This document shows, piece by piece, positions 42,444 to 50,984 of a DNA stretch of 62,342 nucleotides. The notes under the pieces were generated by a model. It was not told the DNA's origin. It made no database searches and worked only from the letters and a program-made list of their open reading frames with translations. Location of the stretch: assembly GCA_900547155.1 (NCBI GenBank), contig URFH01000012.1:1-62342 (forward strand), in the 5' to 3' direction. The stretch is from an uncultured bacterium (GTDB lineage Bacteria > Cyanobacteriota > Vampirovibrionia > Gastranaerophilales > Gastranaerophilaceae). Numbering within the stretch: position 1 is the first letter of the stretch; each line of letters begins with the position of its first letter. A program made the translations under genes and the position numbers.

Positions 42444-45299
42444 TTACGCTCTCCAGTAGAAAGTATCGGGTCTGTAAGTGCCGGCTGATGCAGTTCTTAC
42501 TGTCTGACCGTCATTAGCTTTGTATTCGCTTCTTACGAGGTTAGCGTAAGCGTTGTAGTTGTCCATTCTTGCGATTGCTCTTTCAAGATTTTTCATTGCT
42601 GTTCTTGCAAAAGCAGTTTCGCCGCCGCCCTGGTTTGCTATATTATCAAGTTGAGCTTTGATTTCCGCAAGAGTTTTCTGTAAAGCCTTGATTGAATCTA
42701 TGCTATCAGTGTTGCCTGTTTTGATTGCTTCAAGAACCTGTGAAATAAGGCTTTTGATTTCAGAAGTATCAACACTGCCTGAGCCGCCCATTCCTGACTG
42801 GTTCAAAATTGCACCGGTTACAGAAAGGATTTGGTCGAGCAATTCGTTTGTCAGAGAGAGGTCAGCATTTGACTGATATTTTTGGAAGAGCTGTTCAAGA
42901 GCTTCGAGTGTAATATCAGAACCGGTGCTTCCGATGATATCATCAAGTTTTGAGCTGATTTCATCAAGTACTTCACTGTAGTTAGGAATGTTCAAGCCTT
43001 TAAGACCTTCTTGAATAGCTTCAATCATTTCTTCTTTGGTCATTCCGCCGTTGCCCTGTTTAGCAATCAATTCTTCGAGCAAAGCTTTAAATTGTGCATT
43101 ATCCTGCTGGATAACCTGATATTGAGCCTGAGCATTTTCTACATAGCTTTCAAATTTCGTAACGAGTGAAGCAAAGTCTTCGCCGGAAACCATTTTGTCA
43201 AGAATCTGCTGCAAAGTATTCATTGAATTTGTCATATAAGCGTCAGCTTTTTCCTGAGCTTTTTCCTGGTTGGAAATTACGGTATTCATTTTGCCGGAGA
43301 TTTCCTCAAGAAGTTGTTTGATGTCGCCGAGGAGGCCGATTGCTTCATCTAACTTAGCATTGATTTCAGCTGTGTTTGCGGTTCCACCTGCTGCAAGAGC
43401 TTTGATTTCGTTTATGATGGCCTGTGCATTTGAGAGCTGAGTTTCGTTAGAAGTTTGCATCAATGCAACCAGTTCGTTTACTTTATCACCCATTCCATCG
43501 AGTTTGTCACCGAAAGATTTGAATGCGTTCATAATGTCGATGATATTGTCTAATTTTGTATTGCCTTGAGCCACAACGTCAACGATATTCTGGAACTGTT
43601 TGTAGAGTTCGGGTTCTTTCTTAGCAAGAATATCTTCTAACTGTTCAGCAGTAAGACCTGAGCCCATTTCATTTTTGATATCGCCTAATTCAGCGTAGAT
43701 GTTATCAACAGTTGTGCCGAGTTTTGTAACAGAACCGTAGATTGCGTCAGCAGTTTTGTTAAGGTTTTTGAGCTGCTCGTTGATATCGCCTACACCGCTT
43801 ACAACCTGACTCATCTGGTTGCCGAGGTTTTTCAAGTTAGCATCGTTTTCGGTTTTGTATTCTTGGAACTGAGCAGCGAATTCTTTCAAGCTGTTTAAAA
43901 TTTCCTGTGAAATATCTTTGATATCTTGAACAAGCTGGGTCAATTTGTCTAAAGCTTCTGCCATGCTGATTTGACCTGCTGCTAATTGAGCTTTAAGGTT
44001 TTGGATTTCAGTCAAAGTTTCCTGAGAGATTTGGTTAGATTTTACTGATTCAGCAAGAATTTGTTGAACCAATTCTTCCATTGAAATCTGACCTTGGTCA
44101 TATTTGTTGATGAGTGCGTCGAGTTTTGCGCTAAGGTTAGAATCAAGTTTACCGAGAGCTGCAATTACGTCATCAATTTTCTTGTTAGCAGTTTCAATGT
44201 TTGTGTTGATAGTGTTTAAGATGTCTTTGATTGATTCAAGCGCTTCAGTGCTGCCCATTTGTCCATTGGCAATCAATTCTTTGAGCTGTTCAATTTGAGA
44301 GATAATTGTGCTGCCGTTTGTGCACTGCTGTTCAGCTTTTTCAAGGATTGCAACCAATGTAGAATTCAAATCTGCATTACCCTGTTCATATTTATTTGTG
44401 AGGTTTTGAATATCCTGAGAAAGCTGTTTGTCACCTGATTCAACCAGCTGAGCGAGTGCTTTCAGTTGAGCGGCAATATCTTTTACGTCATCAGAAATTG
44501 TTTGAAGCAGAGCTGCGATTTTGTCCAGTGCAGCTTGATCAGTAATTTGACCGTTTTCGATAGCTTTGAGGATTTCGTTCATTTTTTCGATAACTTCTTT
44601 GTTTTGAAGATCAGAATTTGCAATAAGCTCTGCAATTTTCTGGTTCAATTCTTTGAGCTCAATTTTACCTTCTTTGAATTCAAGAATTGCTTCTTTGATG
44701 AGGTTAGAAACTTTCTCACCATTTACAGTAATTGTTTGTTCAAGGTTATCGATAGATTCTTGAATTCCGTCGAGTTTGCCGAGCTGGTCAACAATCTGCT
44801 GCATCATTTCCATAATCTTTTGATATCTTTGTTCAGCAGTAAGCGAATTGTTGTTCAAAATGTCAAGTATTGCTTGATTGTACTGTGAATTTTCCAGATG
44901 ATATTGTTCTAACAAGCTAATCAACTGTTTTCTGAATTTGTCCTGGTTAGCTTCGTTTAATTTTTGTTGTTCGAGAATATCCTGGAGTTTTTCTAACAAT
45001 CCAACATAATTGTTGTCCATTTTTTCAATAATTTTGTCCAATCTATCATTGATTGAATCAATATATTCAAAAAGTTTATCCAGATTAATGTCAACAATCT
45101 GATTTGTTTCAGAGCAGCTGCTCATACCGACTAAAGAAGCAAGAGCAAGACCAGCGCCAACAAGACTGTTTCTTACTTTGTGAGATGTGCTTGTTTTTGG
45201 CTGGGTTGTATAAGAATGCTTTTCTTCAGCTTTTTTGTTTTTCCTACCAAAACTTTCTTGTTTTTCAAGAATGTTTACATTGTTTAATTTAATGTTCAT
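42444..45299 (-). CDS. Giant coiled-coil protein, putative lipoprotein
   Basis: 951 residues. After a polar 45-residue start there is a hydrophobic stretch ending in a possible lipobox (VGAGLALASLVGMSSC, cysteine near 64). Almost all the rest (about 70-890) is heptad-rich coiled coil with recurring units such as LDKI-x(8)-L and DKLTQLVQDIKDISQEIL. A Gln/Asn-rich C-terminal 60 residues ends in YRPDTFYWRA. It resembles surface stalks or chemoreceptor-like rods by composition only; no known domain is seen. ATG 45299 follows AGGAAAG; a frame extension to 45386 has no ribosome site. The promoter belongs to the shared regulon class. Confidence 0.72.
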   Translation of the reverse strand: MNIKLNNVNILEKQESFGRKNKKAEEKHSYTTQPKTSTSHKVRNSLVGAGLALASLVGMSSCSETNQIVDINLDKLFEYIDSINDRLDKIIEKMDNNYVGLLEKLQDILEQQKLNEANQDKFRKQLISLLEQYHLENSQYNQAILDILNNNSLTAEQRYQKIMEMMQQIVDQLGKLDGIQESIDNLEQTITVNGEKVSNLIKEAILEFKEGKIELKELNQKIAELIANSDLQNKEVIEKMNEILKAIENGQITDQAALDKIAALLQTISDDVKDIAAQLKALAQLVESGDKQLSQDIQNLTNKYEQGNADLNSTLVAILEKAEQQCTNGSTIISQIEQLKELIANGQMGSTEALESIKDILNTINTNIETANKKIDDVIAALGKLDSNLSAKLDALINKYDQGQISMEELVQQILAESVKSNQISQETLTEIQNLKAQLAAGQISMAEALDKLTQLVQDIKDISQEILNSLKEFAAQFQEYKTENDANLKNLGNQMSQVVSGVGDINEQLKNLNKTADAIYGSVTKLGTTVDNIYAELGDIKNEMGSGLTAEQLEDILAKKEPELYKQFQNIVDVVAQGNTKLDNIIDIMNAFKSFGDKLDGMGDKVNELVALMQTSNETQLSNAQAIINEIKALAAGGTANTAEINAKLDEAIGLLGDIKQLLEEISGKMNTVISNQEKAQEKADAYMTNSMNTLQQILDKMVSGEDFASLVTKFESYVENAQAQYQVIQQDNAQFKALLEELIAKQGNGGMTKEEMIEAIQEGLKGLNIPNYSEVLDEISSKLDDIIGSTGSDITLEALEQLFQKYQSNADLSLTNELLDQILSVTGAILNQSGMGGSGSVDTSEIKSLISQVLEAIKTGNTDSIDSIKALQKTLAEIKAQLDNIANQGGGETAFARTAMKNLERAIARMDNYNAYANLVRSEYKANDGQTVRTASAGTYRPDTFYWRA

Positions 45300-45342
45300 C
45301 GACTTTCCTACTCCTTGCTTGTTAATATGTGGGGACGTGATT

Positions 45343-45403
45343 ACATAAATCTCGTGAATAAAAATAATTGCTAAATTCGTCAACAAATGTTACGAAAAAT
45401 TAA
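45343..45403 (-). promoter_or_regulatory. Regulon promoter for the coiled-coil gene
   Basis: On the minus strand: box TTAATTTTTCGTAACAT (45403-45387; 15 of 17), then AGCAAT (45372-45367), 18 bases, TTATGT (45348-45343). The box-to-AGCAAT gap is 14 bases after the 17-mer, identical to the site at 49665. Confidence 0.62.
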
Positions 45404-45527
45404 CAAAAAATTTAAAAACCATTGATTTTACTATGTTTTAGACCTGTCATTAATGTTACAAAAATCTAAACAGAGCATGTAAAAACGTTTAGCCTAATAA
45501 TTATACAAAGAAAAGAATCGGTTGCAA

Positions 45528-46307
45528 TTATTTTTTTCGGTTGACCCGGATTACCCCAAAAACGCCGGCAACAGCAGCAATAACGCAAACAATTTGCGCA
45601 ACAGGCACAATCCCTACGTTCAAAACACTGTCAATACGCAAAAATTCAATGAAAAAACGCCCGATGGAATACAAAACGAGATAGCCGAAAAACACCGTGC
45701 CCGCCGGATATGTTCTTTTTTTTGTAAGAAGAATCAGCATGGTGAAAACAAGCAGGTTCCAGATAATTTCGTATAAGAAAGTCGGATGAAAGTAAGAATA
45801 CTGATAATATTCAAACGGCCTGTGCGATTCCGGAATATAAAGCCCCCAGGGAAGCAGCGTGGGCTTTCCGAAAGCTTCGCAGTTAAAATAGTTGCCCAAC
45901 CGGCCGACAGCCTGCCCTATCAAAAGCCCGTAAGCAAAAATATCCGCATATTTCAGAAAAGAAAACTTATTTTTACGCGCCAGCCACACCCCGCAGAGGA
46001 TTCCGCCTATCAGCGCGCCATGGATTGAGATTCCGCCGTTCCAAACCGCAAAAATTTCGCCCGCATGCCTTGAATAATAAGAAAAATCCAGCGCAACATA
46101 ATAAATTCGGGCGCCGAGTATTGCGCAAAGGAGAATAGGCGGCAGAATATCCAGCAAAACCGAGGTATCAACATCTTTATAGAATTTTTTCGCAACAAAT
46201 CGCATGGTCAAAATAGCACAGAGAATTGCGAAAAACATTATCAAACCATAATAATGAAGATGAAATCCGCCTATAGAAAAGATTATTGAAGACGGTGGCG
46301 ACTGCAT
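45528..46307 (-). CDS. lgt: Prolipoprotein diacylglyceryl transferase
   Basis: Attaches diacylglycerol to the lipobox cysteine of prolipoproteins; 259 residues, seven membrane helices. Signature GRLGNYFNCEAFGKPTLLPW (Lgt box) and HPTFLYEIIWNL are intact. Its start overlaps the stop of the TPR lipoprotein gene (TAATG), so the two are coupled. Confidence 0.96.
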   Translation of the reverse strand: MQSPPSSIIFSIGGFHLHYYGLIMFFAILCAILTMRFVAKKFYKDVDTSVLLDILPPILLCAILGARIYYVALDFSYYSRHAGEIFAVWNGGISIHGALIGGILCGVWLARKNKFSFLKYADIFAYGLLIGQAVGRLGNYFNCEAFGKPTLLPWGLYIPESHRPFEYYQYSYFHPTFLYEIIWNLLVFTMLILLTKKRTYPAGTVFFGYLVLYSIGRFFIEFLRIDSVLNVGIVPVAQIVCVIAAVAGVFGVIRVNRKK

Positions 46308-46912
46308 TATTCAGCTTCGGTTTCCGGTTGTGAATTGTATTTTTTGATTTCTTCCGTCAAAGTTGCAACCTGGGAAGCAACACTTTCTTTGTCTTTTGCG
46401 TCAGGCTTTTTGGAAAGATATTTATTGTAATTTTCAATAGCGAGATTGAATTTTTCTACGATTTCCTGTTTTTGCGCTTCGGTAAGTTCTTTAGCCGGAG
46501 CTTCTTCTGATGAAATATCAGTATTTTCTGTTTCTTCAGCTAAATCAGCAGTTTCTTCCTCCTCTGAAGCGGGATTTGCAAGCGCATAGGCTTGTTCTTG
46601 CAAAGAAAGCGCCAGAGAATAATAAGTATCAGGAAAATCCGGTTTTAAATTGATTGCATTTTCGAGAGATTTCTGCGCTTCTTCATATTCCTTGTTCTGG
46701 ATGAGCGCAACACCTAAATTATAATGAGTTTCAAAGATATTTGTGTCCAAATCAATGCTTGAGCGCAGGCGGCAGATGGCTTTATCCGTTTCACCGGCCT
46801 CAAGGTAGGCTTTTGCCTTATTGTTGAGCTCCTGAACAGCCAGATTATTTATACAAGCTGTGCTTATGACTGATACAAACAAAACCGTAATCAATAATAT
46901 AACTTTTTTCAT
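46307..46912 (-). CDS. TPR-repeat lipoprotein
   Basis: 201 residues from ATG 46912 (GGAGAG upstream). A lipoprotein signal peptide ends at ISTAC (cysteine about residue 20). At least two tetratricopeptide repeats follow (AKAYLEAGETDKAICRLRSS; HYNLGVALIQNKEYEEAQKS). The centre is Glu/Ala/Thr-rich. It is probably an adaptor at the inner or outer membrane. It is co-transcribed with lgt, whose product would modify it. Confidence 0.85.
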   Translation of the reverse strand: MKKVILLITVLFVSVISTACINNLAVQELNNKAKAYLEAGETDKAICRLRSSIDLDTNIFETHYNLGVALIQNKEYEEAQKSLENAINLKPDFPDTYYSLALSLQEQAYALANPASEEEETADLAEETENTDISSEEAPAKELTEAQKQEIVEKFNLAIENYNKYLSKKPDAKDKESVASQVATLTEEIKKYNSQPETEAE

Positions 46913-47027
46913 AAGGAAAAATCTCTCCAATATCTTCACTCTCAACCTGCCTGGCAGGAGGCTCCGAAATAAATCCGGAAGATTATAAGTTTAAAAGTTT
47001 ACAACATAATATACAAAATAAAAAAAT

Positions 47028-47056
47028 TTGGCAACCTGATTAAAATAAGATACAAT
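47028..47056 (+). promoter_or_regulatory. Sigma-70-like promoter for the zinc-finger/ruvX operon
   Basis: TTGGCA (47028-47033), 17 bases, TACAAT (47051-47056). Divergent from the TPR lipoprotein gene. Confidence 0.65.
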
Positions 47057-47090
47057 ATTTGATGTAGTCTTAAAAAGAAAAGGTAAACCA

Positions 47091-47360
47091 ATGTCAGATA
47101 ACGAAGAAAAGGTTGTATCCTTAAACAGCCGCAGCAAAAAGCATGAAGAACACGAGCATGAGGAGGAACAGCCGCAGGATTTGGTTTATTGCAGCTTTTG
47201 CGGACGACCGAATACGCAGGTTGTGAAAATGGTAAAAGGCCCGGGCGTAAGCATTTGCTCGGAATGCACGATGATTGCCGTTCAGTACCTTATTTTGGAA
47301 AACAAAATGCCCTCGGGCGAGGCACAAAAAATCCTCGATGCTTTTTGGAGTAAAGTTTAA
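47091..47360 (+). CDS. Stand-alone ClpX-type zinc-finger protein
   Basis: 89 residues. After a His/Glu-rich 30-residue start, the sequence is the ClpX N-terminal zinc-binding domain: [20 protein letters not shown] then [14 protein letters not shown] (C-x2-C and C-x2-C). There is no AAA+ domain. In ClpX this domain dimerises and binds substrates and adaptors. A free copy might act as an adaptor or a competitor for ClpX; this is inference. It heads an operon with a helical-repeat protein, ruvX and a DUF1292 gene. Confidence 0.85.
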   Translation: MSDNEEKVVSLNSRSKKHEEHEHEEEQPQDLVYCSFCGRPNTQVVKMVKGPGVSICSECTMIAVQYLILENKMPSGEAQKILDAFWSKV

Positions 47361-47363
47361 ATA

Positions 47364-48974
47364 ATGGCAGTATCAAAACTTCAAATTCGCGCAAGACTTC
47401 TTTCCTCTATTACGGAGCTTATGAATCCGGCTAACCGTTCTGCGCAGTCGGCAATGGAGGTTATTGATTCGCTGCGTGATATTGAAGACAGGGAGGCAAT
47501 TCTCGAAATTCTGGCAAAAGAGCTCAAAAAAGAGAATCCCGAAGAACGCTGCCAGATTATTTTTTGCCTTTTGCATGAACTTGCCGACAAAAACCAGACA
47601 GAAACCGCCCTGCTGGCTGAACTGGCAAATCCTGCGCTGAGCGACAAAATAAAATCACAAATAATTAACGTTTTAAGGGCTTTTGGCAACCATTTGAATT
47701 ACGATGATTACCTGCAGTACCTGCAAAACCCCGAGGAAATCATTGATGCGGACACAACAAGGCTCCTTGCCAGCGCAATATTGAATCCTGAGGCGCAAAT
47801 TGATTTTCTGGATTTTATAAACGCGCTGCCGCTCAGAGAGGGAAAAATGCTGCTTGATTCGCTAAATAACGACTATGACGGCGACAATCTTGCAAATATT
47901 CTTGCCCCGTTAATCATTGCAAAACCCTGTTCGGAGCTGGCTTTTGACGCAATAAAGAATATTGGCGAATCAAAATCAGAACTTGCCCTGCGCACGCTGA
48001 ATTACGTTCTTGAAAACGTAAATGACCTGAAAGTCAAGGCACATGCGCAAAAAAGCATAAACATGCTAAAACTTTCCGGAATAAAAGAAGACAACACAGA
48101 CGAATTTTACGCAAAAATCCTCGCAAAATCGCCTGTTTACAAGTGTTTTACAAATCTTCCCGACGGGCATGGAAATATCGGCGTTATTTTCTCAAGAAAA
48201 AACGATGAAGAACTAATCCAGATGTTTTCTGTTGTAATCAACGATATTGACGGGATTGTGGATTGTTTCGGGTTCAATGAAATTTCCGATTCGGAATTTG
48301 GCAGAATTACCTCAAAATTCTTTGCTAATGATGAAATTATTGAAATTTCGCCGGAATTTTGTAAATTTTTGCTAATAAATGCAGAAAAAACCTCCCGCCT
48401 GATGTTTGATGAAATGCCTTACGAATATGCGGCCTGGAGAACGATAACTTTTGATATTCCGTACAAAGAATTTGATTTAACGCAAAATGCACGAAAAATC
48501 AGGCTGAATGACTTTCTGTTGAGGCAGCTTTACGAAAAAGGGTATTTTGAGAAGTGGTTTTTTGATAAAAACGAGCTTTTCAGCGCATTTCTTGAGAAAT
48601 TCAACGAAAATCCCGAAGAATATTTCAAAAATCCGCTCCCCGCTGATGAAATTTTCACTCCGGAGCTAAAAAAGACGATTGACCACCGTTTAAAGCTGAT
48701 GTCTTACCTTTTGAGGGCCGAGGGGCATGACATTGAGGCGGATATGCTGTTTTCGCTTTCGCAAAATAGCGAATATTTAACAAAATTCTATGAAAACATC
48801 ATTAAAAAGAGCATTTATGAACATTTTTTAAACAAAAAAGAGCAATTTTATTCCCGGAGCGCTGCTGCGTCGATTTTCACCAGAAAGCGTGAGGAAGAAA
48901 GAAAAAAAATAGACATAAATTTTGTAGAATCAATTCTCAAAAAGATAGAAGAAAACTGGGTTGAGCATGAATAG
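47364..48974 (+). CDS. Alpha-helical (HEAT-like) repeat protein, unknown function
   Basis: 536 residues. The N-terminal 230 residues form paired helices of HEAT/ARM style (EILAKELKKENPEERCQIIF; LLAELANPALSDKIKSQI). Residues about 240-470 are a mixed alpha/beta region without a match I recognise, and the C-terminus is helical and basic. No signal peptide, so cytosolic. It starts three bases after the zinc-finger gene and overlaps ruvX by eight bases, so it is tightly coupled to both. Role unknown. Confidence 0.7.
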   Translation: MAVSKLQIRARLLSSITELMNPANRSAQSAMEVIDSLRDIEDREAILEILAKELKKENPEERCQIIFCLLHELADKNQTETALLAELANPALSDKIKSQIINVLRAFGNHLNYDDYLQYLQNPEEIIDADTTRLLASAILNPEAQIDFLDFINALPLREGKMLLDSLNNDYDGDNLANILAPLIIAKPCSELAFDAIKNIGESKSELALRTLNYVLENVNDLKVKAHAQKSINMLKLSGIKEDNTDEFYAKILAKSPVYKCFTNLPDGHGNIGVIFSRKNDEELIQMFSVVINDIDGIVDCFGFNEISDSEFGRITSKFFANDEIIEISPEFCKFLLINAEKTSRLMFDEMPYEYAAWRTITFDIPYKEFDLTQNARKIRLNDFLLRQLYEKGYFEKWFFDKNELFSAFLEKFNENPEEYFKNPLPADEIFTPELKKTIDHRLKLMSYLLRAEGHDIEADMLFSLSQNSEYLTKFYENIIKKSIYEHFLNKKEQFYSRSAAASIFTRKREEERKKIDINFVESILKKIEENWVEHE

Positions 48975-49365
48975 AATAATGGGACTGGATGTCGGCACAA
49001 AAAGAATCGGAATAGCCCTGAGCGTGCTTTTCAGCGCCCAGCCTCTCGAAACTATCGACAGGCAGCCCGAAAAAGCTGCGATTTCAAAGATAAAAGAGAT
49101 TTGTACCCAAAATAATGTCCAAAAAATCGTCATCGGGCTGCCCAAAAACATGAACGGCACACTCGGCCCGCAGGCAGAGGATTGCATGAACTTTGCGAAC
49201 CTGTTAAAAGACGATTACGAGATAATTTTTGAAGACGAAAGGCTGACCAGCCGCCAGGCAGAGGGCATTCTTGCGCTTCAAGGCAAAAAATACACGAAAA
49301 ACAAAGGTCTTGTTGACCTGAAAAGTGCGTGCATAATACTACAGCAATATTTAGACAAAGCATAG
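48967..49365 (+). CDS. ruvX: Putative pre-16S rRNA nuclease/Holliday junction resolvase-like (YqgF)
   Basis: 132 residues with an RNase H fold. MGLDVGTKRIGIALS carries the first catalytic aspartate, IVIGLPKNMNGTLGPQ the second motif, and FEDERLTSRQAE the third. The family finishes 16S rRNA 5' ends. ATG 48967 is used; a TTG two codons upstream is less likely. DUF1292 follows, as it does in many Firmicutes. Confidence 0.93.
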   Translation: MNRIMGLDVGTKRIGIALSVLFSAQPLETIDRQPEKAAISKIKEICTQNNVQKIVIGLPKNMNGTLGPQAEDCMNFANLLKDDYEIIFEDERLTSRQAEGILALQGKKYTKNKGLVDLKSACIILQQYLDKA

Positions 49366-49379
49366 AAAGCGAGAAACAA

Positions 49380-49664
49380 ATGGCAAAACCCGAAGATATG
49401 GAAGATCAGCTGATTGAAACAATCGACGAAGACGGCAATGTCGTAAAATTTGAATTAATCGACATTGTTGAGTTTGAAGGCAAAGAATACGGCCTCCTGC
49501 TCCCTCATGAAGAAAAACAGGACGAGGAAAAAGAAGTTGTTCTCATGCGCCTTACAAAAGACGGTGAAGAATATATCTTTGAAATCATTGAAAATGATGA
49601 AGAGTTCAACAAGGTCGTTGAATTTATAGAATCGCTCGATGATTCTGACGAAGACGAAGAATAA
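49380..49664 (+). CDS. DUF1292-family protein
   Basis: 94 residues, acidic. The core VVKFELIDIVEFEGKEYGLL and EVVLMRLTKDGEEYIFEIIE matches DUF1292 (YrzB-like), a small protein of unknown role regularly encoded beside ruvX. The last residues are Asp/Glu-rich. ATG 49380 with GCGAGAAAC upstream is chosen. The stop codon is followed directly by a regulon box. Confidence 0.9.
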   Translation: MAKPEDMEDQLIETIDEDGNVVKFELIDIVEFEGKEYGLLLPHEEKQDEEKEVVLMRLTKDGEEYIFEIIENDEEFNKVVEFIESLDDSDEDEE

Positions 49665-49725
49665 TTAACATTTCTTAACAATTTTCCTCAAAATAGGCAA
49701 TTATTTCGTATATATATTGTTTATA
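49665..49725 (+). promoter_or_regulatory. Regulon promoter (best example of the class)
   Basis: Box TTAACATTTCTTAACAA (49665-49681), 14 bases, GGCAAT (49696-49701), 18 bases, TTTATA (49720-49725), then TATATACGAGGA. There is no gene directly downstream, only a short transcript region ending in a terminator. Confidence 0.65.
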
Positions 49726-49731
49726 TATATA

Positions 49732-49818
49732 CGAGGACTAAAAATTAGAGATTGAGAAACCTACCACACATTAACGAGGAAAAAACACAACATTCTGAGC
49801 CGTAAGGCTCTTTTTTTT
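49732..49818 (+). ncRNA. Candidate small RNA (about 85 nt)
   Basis: The region runs from a regulon promoter to a perfect terminator hairpin, has no ATG in any frame, and contains A-rich single-stranded stretches (ACGAGGAAAAAACACAAC). Either it is a small RNA, or it is a leader whose gene has been lost by deletion. Confidence 0.4.
49797..49818 (+). terminator. Rho-independent terminator
   Basis: GAGCC-GTAA-GGCTC followed by eight T. Confidence 0.9.
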
Positions 49819-49861
49819 GAGCTTTTTGACGTTTTGAAGTTTTTAAGATTGGTGATGGAGC

Positions 49862-49944
49862 GTAAAAAGTAATGAATAATCATTTTTCGACGCCTATGAA
49901 CGAAGTGAATCGAGCTAGAAAAATGATTATTCATTACTTTTTAC
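49862..49944. repeat. Palindromic repeat family A, copy 2
   Basis: Arms 49862-49888 and 49918-49944 are perfect 27-base inverted complements. The core 49889-49917 reads GACGCCTATGA...GAATCGAGCTA, the reverse orientation of copy 1 (6229-6311) with three substitutions. Arm positions that differ between copies differ on both sides, so pairing is kept. Confidence 0.82.
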
Positions 49945-49965
49945 TCCGGAAGAGGCGGCAATGCG

Positions 49966-50085
49966 GATAGTCAGGGATTTCTCTTTGGAGTGACTATGGA
50001 GGAGGGCACAAAAATCCCCCAATAAAAGCATATTACGGCTAATGCCCGGAGGAATCGGAACGCAAAAGAGAAATTCCTGACTATC
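49966..50085. repeat. Palindrome-bounded repeat family B, copy 2
   Basis: Arms 49966-49986 and 50065-50085 (21 bases, one G-T-type mismatch). Interior blocks GGAGTGACTATGGAGGAG and GCCCGGAGGAATCGGAACG match copy 1. It lies 21 bases after repeat A2 and ends 12 bases beyond the coaX stop, the same position relative to a minus-strand gene end as copy 1. Confidence 0.82.
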
Positions 50086-50097
50086 TACCCCCTCCCG

Positions 50098-50874
50098 CTA
50101 AGCACCCACAGACACATGGCTGTCATAAATCAGCTTCAACCCGTCAAGCGTCAAATACGGGCTGATAAGGTCAAATTTCTTTTCCATGTACGTTGAAACA
50201 ATCTCAGCATACCCGCCTGTCGCAATAATAACAGGTTTTTCACCCAATTCCTTTTCACAATCAGCCAAAAGCCCCTCAACCATCTTCGCCTGCCCCCTGA
50301 CTATTCCTGAAAGCATTGCATCGATGGTATTTTTGCCGATTGCGCTTTTTGAAGACTCAATTTTTATTAAAGGCAACTTTGAGGTGAAACTTTTCAGGCT
50401 TTCTGCCTGAATTTTCATTCCCGCACAAATTACACCGCCCAAAAATTCCCCGTTGCCATTCACAATATCAAAAGATGTTGCCGTACCAAAATCAACCACT
50501 ATACAGGTCTTTTTGAAAAGGCTGTATGCGGCAAAAGCGTTCACAATCCGGTCGGGGCCGACTTCTTCTGGAAAATCAACATTAAATTTCAAAAGTTTAG
50601 CGGTTTTGTTCGACACAACATAAGGTTTTATGCCCAGATATTTAACAAGTGCGTTCTTAAAACGCTCTGTCAAAGGCACAACAACGCTGCAAATCGAAAT
50701 ATCGGTAATTTTACCCTCATAATTGTGCAGCCGCAAAAGATTAATCAGCAAAATCCCGATTTCATCCTCCGAACGCCTTGCGTCCGTGGCTATTGACCAG
50801 GTTTCGGCGAGCTTTTCGCCGTCAAACAGGCCTATTGTCGTTGATGTATTCCCTATATCGATTGTTAATAGCAT
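50098..50874 (-). CDS. coaX: Type III pantothenate kinase
   Basis: First step of coenzyme A synthesis; 258 residues of the ASKHA fold. N-terminal phosphate loop MLLTIDIGNTSTTIGLFDG, EEVGPDRIVNAFAAYSLF, VVDFGTATSFDIV and IATGGYAEIV are all present. The frame extends to 50901, but AGAGG stands just before ATG 50874 and the family starts there. Confidence 0.95.
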   Translation of the reverse strand: MLLTIDIGNTSTTIGLFDGEKLAETWSIATDARRSEDEIGILLINLLRLHNYEGKITDISICSVVVPLTERFKNALVKYLGIKPYVVSNKTAKLLKFNVDFPEEVGPDRIVNAFAAYSLFKKTCIVVDFGTATSFDIVNGNGEFLGGVICAGMKIQAESLKSFTSKLPLIKIESSKSAIGKNTIDAMLSGIVRGQAKMVEGLLADCEKELGEKPVIIATGGYAEIVSTYMEKKFDLISPYLTLDGLKLIYDSHVSVGA

Positions 50875-50984
50875 AAAAACCTCTAAATTCAGATTATTCA
50901 CCGCGGTTTTGCAGTTAATTACAACAAAATTATAACAAAAAAGAATTTTTATTAAATTTATTATATAATAACCATTGAATAGAG

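Noticed and set aside
25907..50085. Integron attC sites as an explanation of repeats A and B
   Set aside because: There are no RYYYAAC/GTTRRRY boxes, no cassette structure and no integrase.
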